From NCBI RefSeq assembly GCF_000518265.1, contig NZ_KI912412.1, positions 287,180 through 351,179 on the forward strand: DNA of 64,000 nt. Reading direction: 5' to 3'. Below the pieces are notes generated by a model that ran no database searches, was not told the origin of the DNA, and worked only from the letters and a program-made list of their open reading frames with translations. The DNA is from Actinomadura oligospora ATCC 43269 (GTDB taxonomy: Bacteria; Actinomycetota; Actinomycetes; Streptosporangiales; Streptosporangiaceae). The translations under genes and the position numbers were made by a program. Positions 7,317-17,460 of the stretch are shown piece by piece. The stretch's first letter is position 1. Each line of letters starts with the position of its first letter.

Positions 7317-10184
7317 TCAGCTGCAGCCGCTGGTGGAGCCGCAGCCCTCGCAGACGTAGCAGCTACCGGCCGGGCGCATCTTCGTGCCGCAGGTCAGGCA
7401 GAGCGGCGCGTCGGCCGTGCGGCCCTGGCGGCTCTCGATGACCTCGACCGACGAGTGCGGCGCGGCCGGGGCCGGAGCGGGCTCCGGGTTCGAGGCGGCG
7501 GTCGGAGCCGGGGCCGGGGCGGCCGGGGCCCGGGTGATCTCGGCGGACTGGGCCAGGATCTCCCGCTCGGTCTCGGCGTCCGAGGAGTGCAGGGACGCCG
7601 GGTCCTCGCCGTTGGCCTGCATCGCGCGCTCGGCGGCGGACAGGATGCCGAGCTCGGAGCGGGTCTCGTAGTCGAGGTGGTCCAGGGCGAGGCGGCGGAA
7701 GATGTAGTCCATCACCGAGGTCGCCATGCGGATGTCCGGGTCGTCGGTCATGCCCGCCGGCTCGAACCGCATGTTGGTGAACTTCTCGACCCAGGTCTCC
7801 AGCGGCACGCCGTACTGGAGGCTGATGGAGATCGCCATGGAGAAGGCGTCCATCACGCCGGCCAGGGTGGACCCCTGCTTGCCGAGCTTCAGGAAGACCT
7901 CGCCGAGACCGTCGTCCGGGTAGGACGAGGCGGTCATGTAGCCCTCGGCGCCCGCGACGGAGAACCGGGTGACCATCGCCGGACGCTGCTTCGGCAGCCG
8001 CTTGCGGACGGGCCGCACCTCGACCGGCGCCGCGACGGCGGCGGGCTCGGCCTTCGGCTCCTCCTTCTTGCCGGCCGCCGACAGCGGCTGGCCGACCTTG
8101 CAGTTGTCGCGGTAGATCGCCAGGGCCTTCAGGCCGAGCTTCCAGCCCTCGAAGTACACCTTCTCGATGTCCTCGATGGCGGCCTGCTCGGGCATGTTGA
8201 CCGTCTTGGAGATCGCGCCGGACAGGAACGGCTGGACGGCCGCCATCATCCGGACGTGCCCCATCGGGGAGATCGCGCGCTCGCCCATCGCGCAGTCGAA
8301 CACCTCGTAGTGCTCGGGGCGCAGGCCCGGAGCGTCCACGACGTGGCCGTGCTCGGCGATGTACTCGACGATCGCCTCGATCTGCTCCTGCTGGTAGCCG
8401 AGCCGGGTCAGGGCGCGCGGCACCGTCAGGTTGACGATCTGCATGGACCCGCCGCCGACGAGCTTCTTGAACTTCATCAGCGCGAGGTCCGGCTCGATGC
8501 CGGTGGTGTCGCAGTCCATCATCAGGCCGATGGTGCCGGTCGGCGCGAGCAGCGACGCCTGCGCGTTGCGGTACCCGTTCTTCTCGCCGGTCCTGAGGCA
8601 CTCCTGCCACTGCTTGGTCGCGGCGGTGTGGATGGCCTTGTCGATGTCGTCCAGGGTGCGGATCTCGTCGTTCGCCGCGGCGTGCTTGCGCATGACGCGC
8701 TTGTGCGCGTCGGCGTTGCGGGCGTACCCGGCGTACGGGCCGACGACCCCGGCGATCTCGGCGGAGCGGCGGTAGGCGACGCCGGTCATCAGGGACGTGA
8801 TGGTCGCGGCGAGCGACCGTCCGCCCTCGGAGTCGTAGGCGTGGCCGGTCGCCATCAGCAGCGCGCCGAGGTTGGCGTAGCCGATGCCGAGCTGGCGGTA
8901 GTCCCGCGTCGTCTCGCCGATCTTCTCGGTCGGGAAGTCGGCGAAGGTGATCGAGATGTCCATCGCGGTGATGATCAGCTCGGTCATCTTCACGAAGTTC
9001 GCGACGTCGAAGGTGTCGTCGGCGCGCAGGAACTTCAGCAGGTTGATCGACGCCAGGTTGCAGGACGAGTTGTCCAGCGACATGTACTCCGAGCACGGGT
9101 TGGACGCGGTGATGCGGCCGGTCTCGGGGTTGGTGTGCCAGTCGTTGATCGTGTCGTCGTACTGGATGCCCGGGTCGGCGCACTCCCAGGCGGCCTTGGC
9201 CATCCGGCGGAACAGGTCCTTGGCCCTGATGGTCTCGATGACCTCGCCGGACAGGCGTCCGCGCAGGCCGAACTCGCCGTCGCCCTCGACCGCGCGCATG
9301 AACTCGTCCGACACGCGGACCGAGTTGTTGGCGTTCTGGTACTGGACGGAGTTGATGTCCCTGCCGCCGAGGTCCATGTCGAACCCGGCATCCCGCAGCG
9401 CGCGGATCTTGTCCTCCTCACGCGCCTTGGTGTCGATGAACTCGGCGATGTCCGGGTGGTCGACGTCGAGCACGACCATCTTGGCGGCCCGGCGGGTCGC
9501 GCCGCCGGACTTGATCGTCCCCGCCGACGCGTCCGCGCCGCGCATGAACGACACCGGGCCGGACGCGGTGCCGCCGGACGACAGCAGCTCCTTGGACGAG
9601 CGGATCCGGGACAGGTTCAGGCCCGCGCCCGAACCGCCCTTGAAGATGATCCCCTCTTCCTTGTACCAGTCGAGGATCGACTCCATCGTGTCGTCCACCG
9701 AGAGGATGAAGCACGCCGAGACCTGCTGCGGCGACTTGGTCCCGACGTTGAACCAGACCGGCGAGTTGAAGCTGAACATCTGGTGCGCGAGCGCGTGGGT
9801 GAGCTCGTGCTCGAAGATCTCGGCGTCGGCGTCCGACGCGAAGTAGCCCTGCTCGACGCCGGTCGTCACGTACATCCGGACGACCCGGTCGATCAGCTGC
9901 TTCAGGCTGTGCTCGCGCTGCGGCGTGCCGACGGCGCCGCGGAAGTACTTGGACGTCACGATGTTGACGGCGTTCACCGACCAGAAGTCGGGGAACTCGA
10001 CGCCGCGCTGCTCGAAGTTCACCGAGCCGTCGCGCCAGTTGGTCATGACGACGTCACGGCGTTCCCAGGTGATCTCGTCGTACGGGTGCACACCGGGCGT
10101 GGTGAAGATCCGCTCGACCTTCAGCCCCTTGCGGCCCCCCTTGCCGCGCCGGGCCGCCGAGCCGCTGCTCACCGTCTCCGTCAT
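7317..10184 (-). CDS. nrdJ: Vitamin B12-dependent ribonucleoside-diphosphate reductase (class II)
   Basis: Adenosylcobalamin-dependent ribonucleotide reductase of 955 aa, the usual length of the long actinomycete NrdJ. It makes deoxyribonucleotides independent of oxygen. Visible motifs are ACFILSVDD (about residue 157, N-terminal active-site cysteine), GGSGAGLNLS, NPCSEYMSLDNSSCNLASI (about residue 360, radical-site region), and LLAPTGTIGLMMDCDTTGIEPD. The C-terminal end is a Cys-rich zinc-ribbon-like tail (CLTCGTKM ... CYVCEGCG) that would re-reduce the active site. The ATG at 10184 is preceded by GGGGGAAG. An open frame continues upstream through nrdR, but this is codon bias in the opposite-phase reading of nrdR. 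It follows nrdR by 154 bp on the same strand, so the pair is probably one NrdR-controlled operon. Confidence 0.95.
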   Translation of the reverse strand: MTETVSSGSAARRGKGGRKGLKVERIFTTPGVHPYDEITWERRDVVMTNWRDGSVNFEQRGVEFPDFWSVNAVNIVTSKYFRGAVGTPQREHSLKQLIDRVVRMYVTTGVEQGYFASDADAEIFEHELTHALAHQMFSFNSPVWFNVGTKSPQQVSACFILSVDDTMESILDWYKEEGIIFKGGSGAGLNLSRIRSSKELLSSGGTASGPVSFMRGADASAGTIKSGGATRRAAKMVVLDVDHPDIAEFIDTKAREEDKIRALRDAGFDMDLGGRDINSVQYQNANNSVRVSDEFMRAVEGDGEFGLRGRLSGEVIETIRAKDLFRRMAKAAWECADPGIQYDDTINDWHTNPETGRITASNPCSEYMSLDNSSCNLASINLLKFLRADDTFDVANFVKMTELIITAMDISITFADFPTEKIGETTRDYRQLGIGYANLGALLMATGHAYDSEGGRSLAATITSLMTGVAYRRSAEIAGVVGPYAGYARNADAHKRVMRKHAAANDEIRTLDDIDKAIHTAATKQWQECLRTGEKNGYRNAQASLLAPTGTIGLMMDCDTTGIEPDLALMKFKKLVGGGSMQIVNLTVPRALTRLGYQQEQIEAIVEYIAEHGHVVDAPGLRPEHYEVFDCAMGERAISPMGHVRMMAAVQPFLSGAISKTVNMPEQAAIEDIEKVYFEGWKLGLKALAIYRDNCKVGQPLSAAGKKEEPKAEPAAVAAPVEVRPVRKRLPKQRPAMVTRFSVAGAEGYMTASSYPDDGLGEVFLKLGKQGSTLAGVMDAFSMAISISLQYGVPLETWVEKFTNMRFEPAGMTDDPDIRMATSVMDYIFRRLALDHLDYETRSELGILSAAERAMQANGEDPASLHSSDAETEREILAQSAEITRAPAAPAPAPTAASNPEPAPAPAAPHSSVEVIESRQGRTADAPLCLTCGTKMRPAGSCYVCEGCGSTSGCS

Positions 10185-10338
10185 GACCACTTCCCCCTCT
10201 CGGGCCCTCCCGCAAGGGCCCTGTCCAGGTAAAACCCCGCCCAGGGGCCGCCTCATCCCGCCCCGGGCGCTGAAAAACGTACTGCTGGAAGTCTTTTGAA
10301 CCGCTGAAACGTCACGCTCGAATCCGCCGTGCGCCGTG

Positions 10339-10947
10339 CTAGCTGGACGCGTCGGCGCCCGTGGGAGGTCGTACCCCCACGTCCTGCGGGGCGGACGCGT
10401 CCGCCGCCGCTCCGCCACCGGGGGAACGTCCCCCCGCGGCGCCGCCCGGCCCGTCCGGTCCGCCGGGTTCACCCGGCCCGGCCTCGCCGGTCTCCGTCCC
10501 GCCGGCCACCCGGCGCAGCACCTCGATCTCGCGCGCGAAGTCGTCCAGCGACTCGAAACCCCGGTACACCGAGGCGAATCGCAGGTAGGCGACCTCGTCG
10601 AGCTCGCCGAGCGGCCCCAGGATCGCCAGGCCCACCTCATGCGAGGGAACCTCGGCCGATCCGGTCGCGCGCAGCGCCTCCTCGACCCGCTGGCCGAGCT
10701 TGGCCAGCGCGTCCTCGTCGACCGGGCGGCCCTGGCAGGCCCGGCGCACCCCGGCGACGATCTTGTCACGGGAGAACGGCTCGGTGACCCCGCTGCGCTT
10801 GGCCACCATGAGCAGGACGTTCTCCTGGGTGGTGAACCGCTTGCCGCACTCCGGGCACGACCGGCGGCGCCGGATGGCGGCCCCGTCGTCGGTGGAGCGG
10901 CTGTCGATCACCTTGGTGTCGGGGTTGCGGCAGAACGGGCAGTGCAC
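10339..10947 (-). CDS. nrdR: Transcriptional repressor NrdR
   Basis: ATP/dATP-sensing repressor of ribonucleotide reductase genes. The N-terminal zinc ribbon has MHCPFCRNPDTKVIDSR and RRSCPECGKRFTTQE (two CxxC pairs), followed by the ATP-cone (residues about 45-135). The protein is 202 aa against about 150-175 for typical NrdR; the extra C-terminal 45 residues are Gly/Pro/Ala-rich and look disordered. It is upstream of nrdJ on the same strand. Two NrdR-box-like sites with the standard spacing lie 57-103 bp upstream of its ATG, indicating autoregulation. Confidence 0.95.
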   Translation of the reverse strand: MHCPFCRNPDTKVIDSRSTDDGAAIRRRRSCPECGKRFTTQENVLLMVAKRSGVTEPFSRDKIVAGVRRACQGRPVDEDALAKLGQRVEEALRATGSAEVPSHEVGLAILGPLGELDEVAYLRFASVYRGFESLDDFAREIEVLRRVAGGTETGEAGPGEPGGPDGPGGAAGGRSPGGGAAADASAPQDVGVRPPTGADASS

Positions 10948-11003
10948 GCGCGTCCCTCCCTCTCCCGACGGTCAAGCCATGTCCACGGAACCGCCCGCAC
11001 AAG

Positions 11004-11050
11004 ACACAACTTGTGGTTAATGACGTCCGTGTAACTACTAGATGTTGTGG
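11004..11050 (-). promoter_or_regulatory. Pair of NrdR boxes
   Basis: Two degenerate matches to the NrdR box (acaCwAtATaTwGtgt): ACACAACTTGTGGTTA at 11004-11019 and CTACTAGATGTTGTGG at 11035-11050. Their centres are 31 bp apart, three helical turns, which is the known arrangement for cooperative NrdR binding. They lie upstream of nrdR-nrdJ. Confidence 0.7.
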
Positions 11051-11374
11051 TCAACCGTAGAGCGCGGGGGACGCCTTCGCAACCTGGAACGGAGGCCCCA
11101 CGCGTAGACCCTGGTCACACCGAGCGTCCCGGCGTCGCCCTCGGCGTGTCGCGTCCGCCCGACCACCGTCCGTCACCACGAAAACCCACCATGACCTGCG
11201 CGAACACCGATCCCCCGAGGTCACGGCGTCATCCCGCCGGACGCCTCCGCGAGACGTCCCCGGCGGGCGGTCACCGCCCCCTGCCGCGGGCCCCTGCGAC
11301 CACGTCTCCGCACCGCCACAAGGCGTCCGCGCGGCCCGGGTTCCGCAGGGCCGCTGCGTCCGACACGAGCGCCC
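11051..11374. other. Intergenic region, no gene seen
   Basis: About 320 bp between the nrdR promoter and the 3' end of the LysM gene. Codon-like open frames exist on the + strand but have no ribosome site or recognisable product. Confidence 0.4.
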
Positions 11375-11413
11375 GGCTCGGGCGTCCGGCTCGGGCGTCC
11401 GGCTCGGGCGTCA
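11375..11413. repeat. 13-bp tandem repeat, three copies
   Basis: GGCTCGGGCGTCC occurs at 11375-11387 and 11388-11400, and as GGCTCGGGCGTCA at 11401-11413. The last base change in the third unit supplies the stop codon of the LysM gene on the minus strand. Confidence 0.85.
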
Positions 11414-12175
11414 GGGCGCGGGCACGCGCAGGCGCTGCCCGGGCTGGACGATCGCGTCGTCCGGCAGCCCGTTCAGTTCCAGGATCCTCCGCACGGTCGG
11501 CCGCGGGTCCGTTCCGGGCTCGGCACGCCCGGCGATCCCCCACAGCGTGTCCCCCGGCCGCACCACGACCGGGACCACCCTACGTCCGTCCGGCACCGGA
11601 AGATCCCGATGATCTTGTCCACCCGCCGACGCCGACAACGCCCCCGCCATCCACAGCGCCAGCAGCACGATCACCGCCCCGAACACGACCACCACGACCC
11701 GCCCCCGCCGCGTCAGCCGCACCCCACCGGCACGACTGTCCTCCCGCGCGCCCGCGCGAGGCATCGGACGCCCCGACCGCCCGCCAGACCCCACTCCCCC
11801 AGACCCTCGCACCACCCCTCCACCAGGACGCCCCAGACGCTCGCCCCCAACCCGCCGCCGCACCGGACGTGCCCCGCGCGCCGCCCCCACCGAACGCATC
11901 GCGTCCGGCGAACGCACCGGGCGTGTCGGCCGCTTTGCCCCCGCCGGAGTCGCCGAGCGTGTTGGAGCGGCGGGACGCGGGCGGCGGGCCGTCGTGGGAG
12001 ATGGCGCGTCGGGGCGTGGGCGGGAATCCAAAGTGCCCGGATCGTCCGGGATATCGGGCTCCTGTAGGGGCGGGACGAGATGGAGATGACCTCGGCGTCG
12101 GTCGGATTGCCGCGGAGGTCGGGCGGCCGGTTCGTTCGCCGTCACACGTCCCTCGCGGGGCATTTGCACCGCCAT
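11411..12175 (-). CDS. LysM peptidoglycan-binding membrane protein
   Basis: Predicted cell-envelope protein of 254 aa. The first about 150 residues are Pro/Arg-rich and low complexity. A single transmembrane helix follows (VVVVVFGAVIVLLALWMAGA), then a LysM domain at the C-terminus (VVRPGDTLWGIAGRA ... ILELNGLPDDAIVQPGQRLRVP). This topology places LysM outside the membrane, where it binds peptidoglycan. The ATG at 12175 is preceded by AAGGGGG. A LysM gene divergent from lexA next to nrdR is a common actinobacterial order. The LexA boxes between the two genes may control both directions, so SOS-linked expression is possible. The long N-terminal tail leaves the exact start less certain. Confidence 0.75.
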   Translation of the reverse strand: MAVQMPREGRVTANEPAARPPRQSDRRRGHLHLVPPLQEPDIPDDPGTLDSRPRPDAPSPTTARRPRPAAPTRSATPAGAKRPTRPVRSPDAMRSVGAARGARPVRRRVGGERLGRPGGGVVRGSGGVGSGGRSGRPMPRAGAREDSRAGGVRLTRRGRVVVVVFGAVIVLLALWMAGALSASAGGQDHRDLPVPDGRRVVPVVVRPGDTLWGIAGRAEPGTDPRPTVRRILELNGLPDDAIVQPGQRLRVPAP

Positions 12176-12212
12176 GTCGGCCCCCTTCACCGCGCGTACC
12201 CGCCGTTCGTGA

Positions 12213-12299
12213 TCGAAAATGTTTTCGATCGAACGCATGTACGATGTTGTAGCGCACGCGAGGGTGAAAATCGAGAACCATCTTCGAACAATTGTTTGA
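12213..12299. promoter_or_regulatory. Three SOS (LexA) boxes
   Basis: Actinobacterial LexA boxes have the form TCGAAC-N4-GTTCGA. Here TCGAACAATTGTTTGA lies at 12284-12299 and TCGAACGCATGTACGA at 12229-12244, each one mismatch in the arms. TCGAAAATGTTTTCGA at 12213-12228 is a perfect TCGAAA/TTTCGA palindrome that abuts the second box. All sit between the LysM gene and lexA and imply lexA autorepression. Confidence 0.8.
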
Positions 12300-12371
12300 T
12301 CATTAAGCGGATCCGCGATATCGTGCCGTGACGAGGAGTGACGGAGCGACGCGCCGGGAGGCGAACGAGCG

Positions 12372-13076
12372 ATGAGCAGCAAGGTCCGGGAGCTGCCCGA
12401 CGGTCCCAGCGACGAGAGCGGCCTGACCCAGCGCCAGCGCATGGTGCTGGAGGTCATCCGAGACTCGGTGACCAGGCGCGGCTATCCGCCCTCGATGCGC
12501 GAGATCGGCGAGGCGGTCGGGCTGACCAGCACCTCCAGCGTGTCGCACCAGCTCCGCGCGCTGCAGCGCAAGGGCTACCTGCGCCGCGACCCGAACCGTC
12601 CGCGCGCCGTCGAGGTCCGGGTGCCGGGCACCACGCCGGTCCGCACCGAGGACGAGAACTTCGAGGCCCCGAACGGCGTCGTCGACTCGCACGGCCGCAC
12701 CGCGCCCGCCTACGTCCCGCTCGTCGGGCGGATCGCCGCCGGTGGCCCGATCCTCGCCGAGGAGGCCGTCGAGGACGTCTTCGCGCTGCCCAAGCAGCTC
12801 GTCGGCGAGGGCACCCACTTCCTGCTGAAGGTCTCCGGCGACTCGATGATCGAGGCCGCGATCGCCGACGGCGACTGGGTCGTCGTCCGGCAGCAGCCGG
12901 TCGCCGAGCAGGGCGACATCGTCGCCGCCATGATCGACGGCGAGGCCACGGTGAAGACCTTCAAGCGCCGCGACGGGCACATCTGGCTGATGCCCGCGAA
13001 CTCGGCCTACGAGCCGATCCCGGGCGACGAGGCCAGCGTCCTCGGCCGGGTCGTCGCCGTCCTCCGCAAGATGTGA
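12372..13076 (+). CDS. lexA: SOS-response repressor LexA
   Basis: Repressor and self-cleaving protease of the DNA-damage response, 234 aa. The N-terminal winged helix is at residues 17-85 (LTQRQRMVLEVIRDSVTRRGYPPSMREI). The autocleavage Ala-Gly lies in VGRIAAGGP near residue 122. The catalytic Ser is in SGDSMIEAAI near residue 158, and the catalytic Lys in GEATVKTFKRR near residue 195. It is divergent from the LysM gene with three SOS boxes between them, and is followed by a strong terminator shared with convergent leuS. Confidence 0.96.
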   Translation: MSSKVRELPDGPSDESGLTQRQRMVLEVIRDSVTRRGYPPSMREIGEAVGLTSTSSVSHQLRALQRKGYLRRDPNRPRAVEVRVPGTTPVRTEDENFEAPNGVVDSHGRTAPAYVPLVGRIAAGGPILAEEAVEDVFALPKQLVGEGTHFLLKVSGDSMIEAAIADGDWVVVRQQPVAEQGDIVAAMIDGEATVKTFKRRDGHIWLMPANSAYEPIPGDEASVLGRVVAVLRKM

Positions 13077-13107
13077 CGCTCGCTCCTCCGGCGTTCCGCG
13101 CACGCTG

Positions 13108-13147
13108 AAAAGGGCCGTCCCGCTCGAAGGAGCGGGACGGCCCTTTT
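13108..13147. terminator. Bidirectional lexA/leuS terminator
   Basis: A perfect 17-bp stem (13108-13124 with 13131-13147) with a 6-nt loop; A4 on one flank and T4 on the other make it an intrinsic terminator for both convergent genes. Confidence 0.92.
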
Positions 13148-13276
13148 CACGTGCGCGTCAGACGCGTCTCTCGGAGTCCCGCCGCGAACGGCAGCGGCGG
13201 ACTCGCCCGAGCCGCCGGAACGCCCGTTGGCGTCCCGGCGGCTCGGATGGTGCGGGTCGTCCGTCCCGCGAGAAGG

Positions 13277-15745
<2,469 letters not shown>

Positions 15746-15844
15746 GGTCGCTACTCCGGTCCTTCTGAAACGGGATGGTCCGACTGCTCTGGGTGGAGTT
15801 CCGCGCCCTGGGCCGTGCCGAAAAAGGGCCCCGGAACATGCGAA

Positions 15845-15902
15845 GACCCCTCACACAGGAGGGGTCGCCGCGCCGACGCGTCTCTATCGCGTCAACGCGG
15901 CG
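15845..15902 (-). promoter_or_regulatory. Candidate leuS attenuator: two adjacent hairpins
   Basis: Hairpin 1 (15866-15902) pairs CGCCGCG and GACGCG with CGCGTC and CGCGGCG around a 7-nt loop, and its 5' arm contains the stop codon of the leader peptide. Hairpin 2 (15845-15866) is an 8-bp perfect stem GACCCCTC/GAGGGGTC with a 6-nt loop. Further along the minus strand is CCCTTTTT (15830-15823 area). The layout resembles a leader-peptide attenuator; the exact switching partners are not resolved by eye. Confidence 0.5.
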
Positions 15903-15927
15903 GTCCAAGGAGCAGCCTGGCTCGCAT
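15892..15927 (-). CDS. leuS leader peptide (MRARLLLGPPR)
   Basis: An 11-codon reading frame 165 bp upstream of leuS, with three consecutive leucine codons (CTG CTC CTT) at positions 5-7 and a TGA that falls inside the 5' arm of a strong hairpin. A -10-like TACTCT stands 6 bp before its ATG, so the mRNA may be leaderless and start at the peptide itself. Ribosome stalling at the Leu run when charged tRNA-Leu is scarce would then control leuS. Peptide size, Leu run, hairpin placement and the downstream gene fit together; expression is not shown. Confidence 0.55.
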   Translation of the reverse strand: MRARLLLGPPR

Positions 15928-16151
15928 ACCCCAAGAGTAGCGCAGAGGCAAGGCCACCGGCCTCCCCGATACCGCGGCGGTGGCGGGCCCGGCGCGCTCC
16001 GCGCGGTCCGGGCCGTCCGGGCGGATGGGGGGTTGACGAGAATCCGACAGGAAGGTTTCTTGTCAGTAAGGGCCGGTCCCCGGTTCCTCCGGTCCCGGCC
16101 ACGCCCCCTCCGGAGCCCTGCCCGAAGGCTCCCCCCGCCAAGGAGACGCGC

Positions 16152-16763
16152 ATGCCCGGAACGCGCACGTTCACTCCACGCAAGACCACGCTCCTGCTCG
16201 CCGCCGTCGCCGGACTCGGCCTGCCGCTGCTCAGCGCGGCCCCTGCCCTCGCGCACGGCTACACCACGTCGCCGCCCAGCCGGGCGCTGCTCTGCAAGCA
16301 GGGCGTCGTGAGGAACTGCGGCCCGATCCAGTGGGAGCCGCAGAGCACCGAGGGCCCGAAGGGATTCCCGTCCGCCGGGCCCGCCGACGGGACGCTCTGC
16401 GCGGCGGGTGACTCCCGCTGGGCCCCGCTGGACGACCCGCGCGGCGGCGCCTGGCCCGCCAGGTCCCTCACGTCCGGCGCGTCCTTCTCCTTCACCTGGA
16501 CGCTGACCGCCGCGCACGCCACGACCTCGTTCCGCTACTTCGTCACCAGGGACGGCTGGAACCCGGCGCAGCCGCTCACCCGCGCCCAGCTCGACCCGAC
16601 GCCGTTCCTCCAGGTCGACTACGGCGGCAGGATCCCGCCCTACAGCGTCACCCACACCGGAACGCTGCCGGTGAAGCACGGCCGCCACATGATCCTCGCC
16701 GTCTGGACCATCGCCGACACCGCCAACGCCTTCTACCAGTGCTCGGACGTCGACTTCGGCTGA
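16152..16763 (+). CDS. Lytic polysaccharide monooxygenase, AA10 family
   Basis: Secreted copper enzyme that oxidatively cleaves chitin or cellulose. A signal peptide (residues 1-34) ends in APALA, leaving His as the new N-terminus (HGYTTSPPSRALLC), the first ligand of the copper histidine brace. The second brace His is in TAAHATTSFRYF, and the conserved C-terminal Phe/Tyr region is NAFYQCSDVDF. Cysteines in LLCKQG and RNCGPIQ probably form disulfides. At 203 aa it is a single catalytic domain with no carbohydrate-binding module. AAGGAG stands six bases before ATG. It converges with the TerB-like gene across a terminator. Confidence 0.92.
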   Translation: MPGTRTFTPRKTTLLLAAVAGLGLPLLSAAPALAHGYTTSPPSRALLCKQGVVRNCGPIQWEPQSTEGPKGFPSAGPADGTLCAAGDSRWAPLDDPRGGAWPARSLTSGASFSFTWTLTAAHATTSFRYFVTRDGWNPAQPLTRAQLDPTPFLQVDYGGRIPPYSVTHTGTLPVKHGRHMILAVWTIADTANAFYQCSDVDFG

Positions 16764-16776
16764 TCACCGCGCCGAC

Positions 16777-16817
16777 AGGTCCGCCCGCCGCCCCGGGGAG
16801 GGACGGCGGGCGGACCT
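16777..16817. terminator. Terminator between LPMO and TerB-like genes
   Basis: A perfect 14-bp stem (AGGTCCGCCCGCCG with CGGCGGGCGGACCT) and a 13-nt loop in the convergent intergenic gap. Confidence 0.85.
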
Positions 16818-16845
16818 TCGGGCGCGAAACCGGGGCGGGTGAGGG

Positions 16846-17460
16846 TCAGTTGCCGGAGGAGTCGCGCGCGAGGGAGAGGACGCCGGTGATCTGGACGCGC
16901 GTGAGGGCCAGGTCGGCGCCGACGGCGTTCAGGGTCTCCTCCTCGGAGAAGGTGAGCGGGCCGTCCAGGAGGGCGATCTCGGCGGCGGCGCGGAGGATGT
17001 TCTCGCGGGCCTCGGGGGCGAGGGTGTCCGCGGAGCGGGCCATCTCGACCCGGATGTCGTCGAAGGACCGGCCGAGGTCGGCGTCCAGGGCGGCGGTGTC
17101 GTACCCGACGCCCGCCTGCCGGACGATCTCGACCGCGCGCTCCCGGGCCCCGGGGTAGGTGACGTCCCCGGACCGGAGCACCTGGACGACGGCCATCCGC
17201 AGCAGCGTGCCCGGCATCGTGGAGAGCTGGGCGCTGGTCGGGACGGCCAGGACGCCGGTCGTCCAACGGCCGTGGCAGGTGTCGCACTGGACGATCTCGG
17301 GCCCGGTCTTGTTGAGCGGAAGGACCGGGATGAAGAACAGGGTGAAGAAGTTGCGCCCCTGGCGGCGGCGGTACTCGCGGTCGCCGCCGCAGTTCGGGCA
17401 GTGGAACACGCCCCGGTCGAGCGTGAAGTACACGACCCGGAAGCCAAAGATGATCAGCAC
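16846..17460 (-). CDS. Zinc-ribbon protein with TerB-like domain
   Basis: A 204-aa protein. The N-terminal half has a CPNCGG ... QCDTCHGRW double CxxC zinc ribbon around a hydrophobic stretch (FFTLFFIPVLPLNKTG), typical of actinobacterial zinc-ribbon proteins. The C-terminal half (residues about 115-200) is helical and TerB-like, with ILRAAAEIALLDGPLTFSEEETLNAVGADL. TerB domains bind metal in tellurite/stress modules, but no other ter genes are near. The GTG start at 17460 is preceded by AGAGGGGAA. Function unknown. Confidence 0.75.
   Translation of the reverse strand: MLIIFGFRVVYFTLDRGVFHCPNCGGDREYRRRQGRNFFTLFFIPVLPLNKTGPEIVQCDTCHGRWTTGVLAVPTSAQLSTMPGTLLRMAVVQVLRSGDVTYPGARERAVEIVRQAGVGYDTAALDADLGRSFDDIRVEMARSADTLAPEARENILRAAAEIALLDGPLTFSEEETLNAVGADLALTRVQITGVLSLARDSSGN

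Noticed and set aside
7455..10232. 925-aa open frame on the + strand opposite nrdJ
   Set aside because: It is the antisense shadow of nrdJ created by GC-rich codon bias; the product is low complexity and matches no family.
10185..10338. Cobalamin riboswitch upstream of nrdJ
   Set aside because: The 154-bp gap shows no B12-box-like sequence or the expected length; control by the NrdR boxes is better supported.
10185..10769. N-terminal extension of NrdJ through nrdR
   Set aside because: The extension is nrdR read in another frame; the NrdJ family start and a ribosome site are at 10184.
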